DNA of 13,354 nucleotides from Bacteroidales bacterium UBA6401 (lineage in GTDB: Bacteria > Bacteroidota > Bacteroidia > Bacteroidales > UBA932): positions 1-13,354 of the forward strand of contig DJPX01000025.1 of the NCBI GenBank assembly GCA_002438635.1. The letters are read 5' to 3'. Both the position numbers and the translations under genes were made by a program. Each line of letters begins with the position of its first letter. Position 1 is the first letter of the stretch. The notes beneath the pieces were generated by a model. It did no database searches, had not been told where the DNA came from, and saw nothing but the letters and a program-made list of their open reading frames with translations. Shown here one piece after another: positions 7,081 to 13,354 of this stretch.

Positions 7081-9054
7081 TTACTTTTCTATTATAATTG
7101 CAAATCCTCCACCAGGGGCGGAATGTATATTCATCGTAGTCGTTGAATTAACTTCTATTGTTTCTATCGTATGGTCACTCGCCGTAACATCAGCGTTGAT
7201 GCCATCTTTGTATAATGTGGCTTTCCAAGTACCTTCCGGGAGGAAACTAAATGAGATAAGATCGTCACGCTCTTTCCAATTGGTTAATCCTCCGATATAG
7301 TATTTACTGTCTTTCTCCCTTAGCGTTATTATATTCTCTCCTATAGTACCACTTAGTATGGAAGTGCTTTGGAATGTTGTCGGTATGGAAGTTATGAAAT
7401 CCGTTGTGGCCTTATCCTCCTCGTATGCTGAAGGAGAGTCACATAGCATTGTCAGCGGAGCATCGTAAACGACATAAAGTGCGACCTGATGGGCACGCGT
7501 CCCTTGGCTCATAGGTCTTATAAAGACGGGCCGGAACTCATTTTTGCTTGCATTTCTCATCGCTCCTGGAGTGTAATCCATAGGCCCAGCGACCATGCGC
7601 AAGTAAGGAATCAACACGTCATTTAGAGGCATATCGGCATTCTCTATACTAGTCCATTTTAGTTGCTCGAGCCCGAATACTCCCTCGAAATTTAGTATGT
7701 TAGGGTAGGTCCTATTAAGGCCGGTAGGCTTGTATATGCCATGCAAATCCAGTACGAGATGGTGATTGGCTGTTATTTCGGCCAATTCGTATATCTGTTT
7801 CACTGTCCTCTGGTCTTGCGCGTCGAAGAAGTCCACTTTGAAACCGCCTATTCCCAGGTCAGCATAATGAGAGCATATTTCTTCCGCACGATTATAAAGA
7901 AGTGAACTGGTGCACCACAATATCAGCTTCACATTTGACTCCTGAGCGTACCCACAAAGATATTTAATGTCTATATTGTCGGAGGGCGTCATAGGATCAA
8001 GATTTTTATACCAACCTTCATCGAGAATGACATACTCTAACCCATTGGCCGCGGCGAAATCTATATGATGCTTATAAGTTTCGGTATTAATTCCAGATTT
8101 GAATGGGACATTATACAATATGTTTGCGTTCCACCAGTCCCACGCACTCTGCCCTGGGCTAATCCATTCTATTTCATCTATTCGACTCGCAGAAGCTGTT
8201 TGATATACCATATTATTTATAGGCAGATCGGAATCTTTTTCTGAATATGCAATAATTCTCCACGGAAAACTTCGAGAGCCGGAGGTTTCGGCTATTATAT
8301 TGGAGTAAGCAGAAGGTCTTTCGACCCCTTTATCCGATGTTGTGAATTGAGCCGGTACGGGAGGGAACACGGCACTGAATCCTTTTTCGTTCAGTTTGAC
8401 GAACATGCCGGGGTAGTCTTCTACATCCGATTCAGTAAGTAAGATGTTTCCCCACTGCTCGCCACGAACTATAACAGGAAGGAATGCTAATCTATCTTTG
8501 TCTTTTTCGGAAATCTCTCCCAGATTTAGAAATGAGTATTGATTCTCAAAACTGGACTCATAAGGGTCAGATGATGAATTTAATTTCCAAGGAACGATGG
8601 CTTGATATGCTCCGGTAAAGTTAAATTGTACATCTTCTCCGATCACTTTTACATTTTCGGGAAAAGAAGTGACGAATCTATATGCTATTCCATCATTATA
8701 TGCCCTGACTTGTAGCGTATAATTCCCCTCAAATCTTAAACTTAAATAGTTATATGAAGCCTGAAAAGAACTCTGCCTATAAAATGGAGCATTGATATTT
8801 TCCGTTCTGGTTCCGCGGGTGTCTTTTCTTATCGTTGCATTGTCTCCCAAAGTGGTGCTATCGGATAGATGCATAGCGATCTTGCAGTCTTCCATTACTT
8901 TAACATCTTTTATGTAAATGGACATAGATGTGCTCCCATCCACCTTCACTACGGCAGAGATATTACCGGAAGGACTAGAAACAGTGTAATCTTTAGCATT
9001 TAAGCTTAAAGAAACTACAAGAAAAATAAAAAAGGCCGAGATAGACTTCTTCAT
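7081..9054 (-). CDS. Secreted GH97 glycoside hydrolase, probably a retaining alpha-galactosidase
   Basis: A 657-residue protein with a type I signal peptide (MKKSISAFFIFLVVSLSLNA, cleavage after residue 20), so probably periplasmic. An N-terminal beta-sandwich (about 22-280) is followed by a TIM-barrel catalytic domain (about 281-560: WISPGQSAWDWWN, LEYVILDEGWY, GIGGFKVDFFDAQDQ, LNRTYPNILNFEGVFGLEQ) and a C-terminal beta-domain. This is the GH97 arrangement of SusB and the Bacteroides alpha-galactosidase BtGal97b. From memory, BtGal97b uses D415 as nucleophile and E470 as acid/base. Here D408 (KVDF) and E463 (GLEQ) have the same 55-residue spacing, and E457 precedes E463 by 6 residues, as SusB E526 and E532 do. 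An Asp at 408 favours the retaining subgroup over the inverting SusB type; alpha-glucosidase activity is not excluded. It lies between the OPT gene (4 bases) and galE (1 base). No SusC/SusD pair is present. Confidence 0.9.
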   Translation of the reverse strand: MKKSISAFFIFLVVSLSLNAKDYTVSSPSGNISAVVKVDGSTSMSIYIKDVKVMEDCKIAMHLSDSTTLGDNATIRKDTRGTRTENINAPFYRQSSFQASYNYLSLRFEGNYTLQVRAYNDGIAYRFVTSFPENVKVIGEDVQFNFTGAYQAIVPWKLNSSSDPYESSFENQYSFLNLGEISEKDKDRLAFLPVIVRGEQWGNILLTESDVEDYPGMFVKLNEKGFSAVFPPVPAQFTTSDKGVERPSAYSNIIAETSGSRSFPWRIIAYSEKDSDLPINNMVYQTASASRIDEIEWISPGQSAWDWWNANILYNVPFKSGINTETYKHHIDFAAANGLEYVILDEGWYKNLDPMTPSDNIDIKYLCGYAQESNVKLILWCTSSLLYNRAEEICSHYADLGIGGFKVDFFDAQDQRTVKQIYELAEITANHHLVLDLHGIYKPTGLNRTYPNILNFEGVFGLEQLKWTSIENADMPLNDVLIPYLRMVAGPMDYTPGAMRNASKNEFRPVFIRPMSQGTRAHQVALYVVYDAPLTMLCDSPSAYEEDKATTDFITSIPTTFQSTSILSGTIGENIITLREKDSKYYIGGLTNWKERDDLISFSFLPEGTWKATLYKDGINADVTASDHTIETIEVNSTTTMNIHSAPGGGFAIIIEK

Positions 9055-9058
9055 TTAA

Positions 9059-10948
9059 TTAATCTTTTTTCAATGATGCTTTAATCATATAAACTACTAA
9101 CAAAATCAGTGGGACGATGGCCACTGCCTCTGCGCCACTGCATAGAGCACCATCCTTGCAGGTATTCCACTTATGCATAAATAGATCTGCTCCGGCAAAT
9201 TTGATTATAGCGGAAACGACACCCATCAGTGCTCCTCCAGCGATAAATCCAGATGCAATAAGTGTTCCCTTCTTCACCCTGTCATCATTGATTTTTTTAT
9301 CTTTACTTCTACTGCCGACCCACCATGAAATGGCTCCACCAAGTAGAAGTGGCAGGTTAAGGTCGATAGGGATGAACATTCCCAGACAGAAGGCCAATGT
9401 TGGTACTTTGCAGAAGTTGAGAATCAATGCGATAGCAGCGCCGATCCCGTAAAGTAGCCAAGGAGCATTTCCGCCGCTCATCATAGGTTGAATGACGGCC
9501 GCCATAGCATTGGCCTGAGGAGCTACAAGCGCACCTTCTCCAGTGAATCCGTAGGTTTTGTTAAGTACCAACATAACACCACCTACCGTTGCGGCTGCTA
9601 CAAGGGTGCCGACGAACTTCCAAGTTTCCTGTTTTGCTGGACTTGTCCCGGTCCAATATCCTATCTTTAAATCGGTAACGAATCCTCCAGCCATAGAAAG
9701 AGCCGTACATACCACGCCACCTATTATCATCGCCGCTGCCATTCCCTTATCCCCCTTAAGGCCGACGGCTACTAGAACCAAAGCGGTGATAATCAAGGTC
9801 ATTATGGTCATACCACTCACTGGGTTAGACCCCACTATGGCGATAGCATTGGCCGCAACTGTTGTAAAGAGAAAAGATATTATGGCAACGATTAGCAAGC
9901 CGATAAGAGCCTGCCATATATTAGAGACAACACCACCAAAGGCGAAAAATCCAAAAATAGCGATCAAGGTCAGAATTACTCCGGTGACTACTATTTTCAT
10001 AGATATATCTTCTGATGCCTCTTTCTTCACGCCTTTGTTTGAGAATTCTCCTACGGCCAATCCAACAGCATTTTTAATAACGCCGGCACTTTTTATAATG
10101 CCAATTATCCCGGCTGTGGCAATGCCGCCTATGCCAATATGTCTTGCATACTCTCTAAATATCTGGTCAGCAGACATCTCGCTTATGGTTTGTGTGATTC
10201 CCGTTCCCATAAGGTCGATAACCTGTCCGCCAAATAGCAAATTCATCCCAGGAATAAGGACCAGCCATACCAGTAAAGATCCCAGGCAGATGATAAAAGC
10301 GTATTTTAGACCCACGATATATCCTAGGCCAAGTACTGCGGCACCAGTATTTAGCTTCAAGACCACCTTGGCCTTGTCTGCGACAATTTGTCCCACGTGA
10401 GTAAATGTCGTACTGATGGTTTCTGCCCATGCGCCGAAAGTGGAGATGATAAAATCATATAAACCACCGATTATACCGGCACTTACAAGCGTTTTTGTAC
10501 TATTGCCACCCTCTTCACCACTCATCAAGACTTGCGTGGTGGCAGTAGCTTCAGGGAAAGGATATTTTCCATCCATTTCCTTCACGAAATATTTCCTAAA
10601 TGGGATAAGGAATAGAATTCCTAAGAATCCACCTAAAAGAGAGGATAGAAACATCTGAGTGAAATTCACATCCAGACCTAATATATATATAGCAGGAAGA
10701 GTGAAGATAGCACCGGCTACTATTACGCCCGAACAGGATCCTATGCTTTGGATGATTACATTCTGGGCCAATCCATTTTTCTTCTTCAGTGCCCCTGTCA
10801 TACCGACTGCTATTATAGATATAGGTATGGCAGCTTCAAACACTTGTCCTACCTTTAGACCTAAATACGCTGCGGCTGCAGAAAAAATGACTGTCATAAG
10901 CAGTCCTATGCCTACGGAATAGGCGGTAATCTCTTTTCTCTCTTTCAT
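9059..10948 (-). CDS. OPT-family oligopeptide transporter
   Basis: A 629-residue integral inner-membrane protein, nearly all hydrophobic, with roughly 14-16 predicted membrane segments. Bacterial OPT signatures are visible: SAAAAYLGLKVGQVFEAAIP (23-42), the loop KYPFPEATATTQVLMSGE (128-145), SNPVSGMTIM (374-383) and GGFVTDLKIGYWTGTSPAKQ (421-440). The family takes up small peptides, and some members metal chelates, with protons; the substrate here cannot be read from sequence. Length is in the usual range for bacterial members. It is the first gene of the - strand operon OPT, GH97, galE, with a putative promoter -7 element about 28 bases upstream of its ATG. With pepT converging on the same operon, a peptide-scavenging role is plausible. 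A long open frame on the opposite strand at 9558-10400 is a shadow of this gene. Confidence 0.94.
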   Translation of the reverse strand: MKERKEITAYSVGIGLLMTVIFSAAAAYLGLKVGQVFEAAIPISIIAVGMTGALKKKNGLAQNVIIQSIGSCSGVIVAGAIFTLPAIYILGLDVNFTQMFLSSLLGGFLGILFLIPFRKYFVKEMDGKYPFPEATATTQVLMSGEEGGNSTKTLVSAGIIGGLYDFIISTFGAWAETISTTFTHVGQIVADKAKVVLKLNTGAAVLGLGYIVGLKYAFIICLGSLLVWLVLIPGMNLLFGGQVIDLMGTGITQTISEMSADQIFREYARHIGIGGIATAGIIGIIKSAGVIKNAVGLAVGEFSNKGVKKEASEDISMKIVVTGVILTLIAIFGFFAFGGVVSNIWQALIGLLIVAIISFLFTTVAANAIAIVGSNPVSGMTIMTLIITALVLVAVGLKGDKGMAAAMIIGGVVCTALSMAGGFVTDLKIGYWTGTSPAKQETWKFVGTLVAAATVGGVMLVLNKTYGFTGEGALVAPQANAMAAVIQPMMSGGNAPWLLYGIGAAIALILNFCKVPTLAFCLGMFIPIDLNLPLLLGGAISWWVGSRSKDKKINDDRVKKGTLIASGFIAGGALMGVVSAIIKFAGADLFMHKWNTCKDGALCSGAEAVAIVPLILLVVYMIKASLKKD

Positions 10949-10976
10949 CGTTTGTTAGTTTTCTCTAAAAATCTTA

Positions 10977-10984
10977 CAAAGATA
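10977..10984 (-). promoter_or_regulatory. Putative Bacteroidota promoter -7 element for the OPT-GH97-galE operon
   Basis: Read on the - strand this is TATCTTTG, an exact match to the Bacteroidota -7 consensus TAnnTTTG, 28 bases upstream of the transporter ATG. The expected -33 TTTG about 19-21 bases further upstream is missing; the sequence there is AAAG or GTTA. This may be a weak or regulated promoter. Placement is a consensus match only. Confidence 0.5.
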
Positions 10985-11178
10985 GCATTTTCCATAATAA
11001 ATAACTTTCTAAGCATCCCCACTATATAATAAACTTGAGCAAATCTAAACCAGAAAAGCACAAATGAAATATTTAATAAAGATTTCTTATAGTTTAAGGA
11101 TAAACAGGCAGTTATGTGAAGTGACGATATGCAAGGGTCGGAAAAATTATTAAAAGATTAATTTTTTTTGAAAATAAA
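10985..11178. other. A/T-rich divergent intergenic region
   Basis: This lies between the - strand transporter promoter and the + strand rRNA promoter. It holds no gene I can support: every frame is short and none has recognisable content. No tRNA cloverleaf, 16S rRNA sequence or attachment site was found. Bases about 11135-11178 are especially A/T-rich (GAAAAATTATTAAAAGATT, then a run of eight T), just upstream of the rRNA promoter, and could act as an UP-like element. That role is inferred from composition and position. Confidence 0.55.
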
Positions 11179-11209
11179 TTTGCAGAATAAAAAATAATGC
11201 TTACCTTTG
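11179..11209 (+). promoter_or_regulatory. Strong Bacteroidota-type promoter for the 23S rRNA transcript
   Basis: A -33 element TTTG (11179-11182), a 19-base A/T-rich spacer and a -7 element TACCTTTG (11202-11209) match the Bacteroidota primary-sigma consensus TTTG-N19-21-TAnnTTTG exactly. Transcription should start about 5-7 bases downstream, near 11214. An A/T-rich stretch upstream and a downstream boxA-like motif are what an rRNA promoter usually has. It is the only strong promoter seen before the 23S gene. Confidence 0.85.
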
Positions 11210-11245
11210 CAATCCCTTTCGCGGTGAGCGGATGGGAACAACAAA

Positions 11246-11255
11246 GTTCTTTGAA
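11246..11255 (+). promoter_or_regulatory. boxA-like rRNA antitermination motif
   Basis: GTTCTTTGAA closely resembles the boxA element (TGCTCTTTA in E. coli; GTTCTTTGAA-type in many other bacteria) found in rRNA leaders and in 16S-23S spacers. In RNA it loads NusB/NusE so that RNA polymerase reads through the untranslated rRNA. It starts about 32 bases after the predicted transcription start, a normal leader position. Confidence 0.65.
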
Positions 11256-11383
11256 TTATTGAGAGAGATAACGAGGTAAAGAAAGAAGAAAAAGATTAGT
11301 CTAATATTAAAAAACGCAACGAGTTTTTTCGTAAGTTGAAGAATATGGGACTACAATTTCAAGGCAAGAGTTATTGAGACTAA

Positions 11384-11397
11384 GCATCGAGAGATGC
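11384..11397 (+). other. Short leader hairpin with GAGA tetraloop
   Basis: GCATC (11384-11388), loop GAGA, GATGC (11393-11397) form a perfect 5-bp stem closed by a GNRA-type loop, about 23 bases upstream of the predicted mature 23S 5' end. There is no T run, so it is not a terminator. It may be a processing landmark in the precursor; this is inferred from position. Confidence 0.4.
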
Positions 11398-11419
11398 GAA
11401 GAGGAGATGATTCACGAAA

Positions 11420-13354
<1,935 letters not shown>

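Larger units (their letters stand above)
11214..11419 (+). other. Pre-rRNA leader directly upstream of 23S rRNA
   Basis: About 200 bases lie between the promoter and the 23S 5' end. They contain a boxA-like motif at 11246-11255, a purine-rich stretch at about 11270-11294, a short inverted repeat ATTAG/CTAAT near 11295-11305, and a perfect 5-bp hairpin with a GAGA loop at 11384-11397. No 16S rRNA, tRNA-Ile or tRNA-Ala sequence is present, although these normally separate an rRNA promoter from 23S. The region probably forms part of the processing stem of pre-23S RNA; its pairing partner beyond the 23S 3' end is outside the window. Confidence 0.7.

Noticed and set aside
9558..10400. A 280-codon open frame on the + strand, antisense to the OPT gene
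   Set aside because: Its residues are low-complexity (Pro, Ile, Ala, Thr) mirror images of membrane codons, with no domain, and the - strand OPT protein has clear family motifs across the same bases.
10949..11419. Possible tRNA-Ile/tRNA-Ala or a 16S remnant ahead of 23S
   Set aside because: I searched by eye for tRNA T-loop (GTTCAAnTC) and acceptor pairing and for universal 16S segments and found none.

Overview
The window looks like chromosomal DNA from a member of the Bacteroidales (Bacteroidota). The grounds are an OstA-like gene paired with SurA-type isomerases, a GH97 glycosidase, promoters of the Bacteroidota type (TTTG, about 19 bases, TAnnTTTG), the absence of strong Shine-Dalgarno sites, and a 23S rRNA whose 5' part reads like that of Bacteroidales. 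The genus cannot be named from what is here.

Layout. (1) Positions 76-6071, + strand: a four-gene run with almost no space between genes. It encodes a SurA-like lipoprotein, a periplasmic SurA-type peptidyl-prolyl isomerase with two parvulin domains, a very long OstA-like (LptA/LptD-related) protein, and cytosolic tripeptidase PepT. The first two genes are 2 bases apart; the next two junctions overlap by 25 and 20 bases, so co-transcription and translational coupling are likely. The first three products point to outer-membrane protein and lipopolysaccharide biogenesis; PepT is a housekeeping passenger. (2) Positions 10948-6042, - strand: OPT-family oligopeptide transporter, then a GH97 glycosidase whose catalytic residues fit the retaining alpha-galactosidase type, then GalE. 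Gaps are 4 and 1 bases, so this is a second operon. It converges on pepT, and the two coding regions overlap by 30 bases. A plausible role is nutrient scavenging: peptides through the transporter (with PepT opposite), and galactose released in the periplasm that enters the Leloir pathway through GalE. (3) Positions 10949-11419: a divergent control region with a -7 element for the transporter operon, a strong Bacteroidota promoter facing the other way, and a roughly 200-base leader with a boxA-like antitermination motif. (4) Positions about 11420-13354: the 5' two thirds of a 23S rRNA gene, cut off by the window edge.

The two most notable points are these. The 23S rRNA gene follows a promoter and leader directly, with no 16S rRNA or tRNA genes between, so it is either an unlinked 23S gene or a deletion or assembly join at repeated rRNA leader sequence. 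The OstA-like protein carries two low-complexity linkers packed with sixteen D-(S/T)-hydrophobic/small tripeptides, the known Bacteroides O-glycosylation motif, plus a highly charged C-terminal tail. No mobile element, CRISPR array, tRNA or phage gene was seen.
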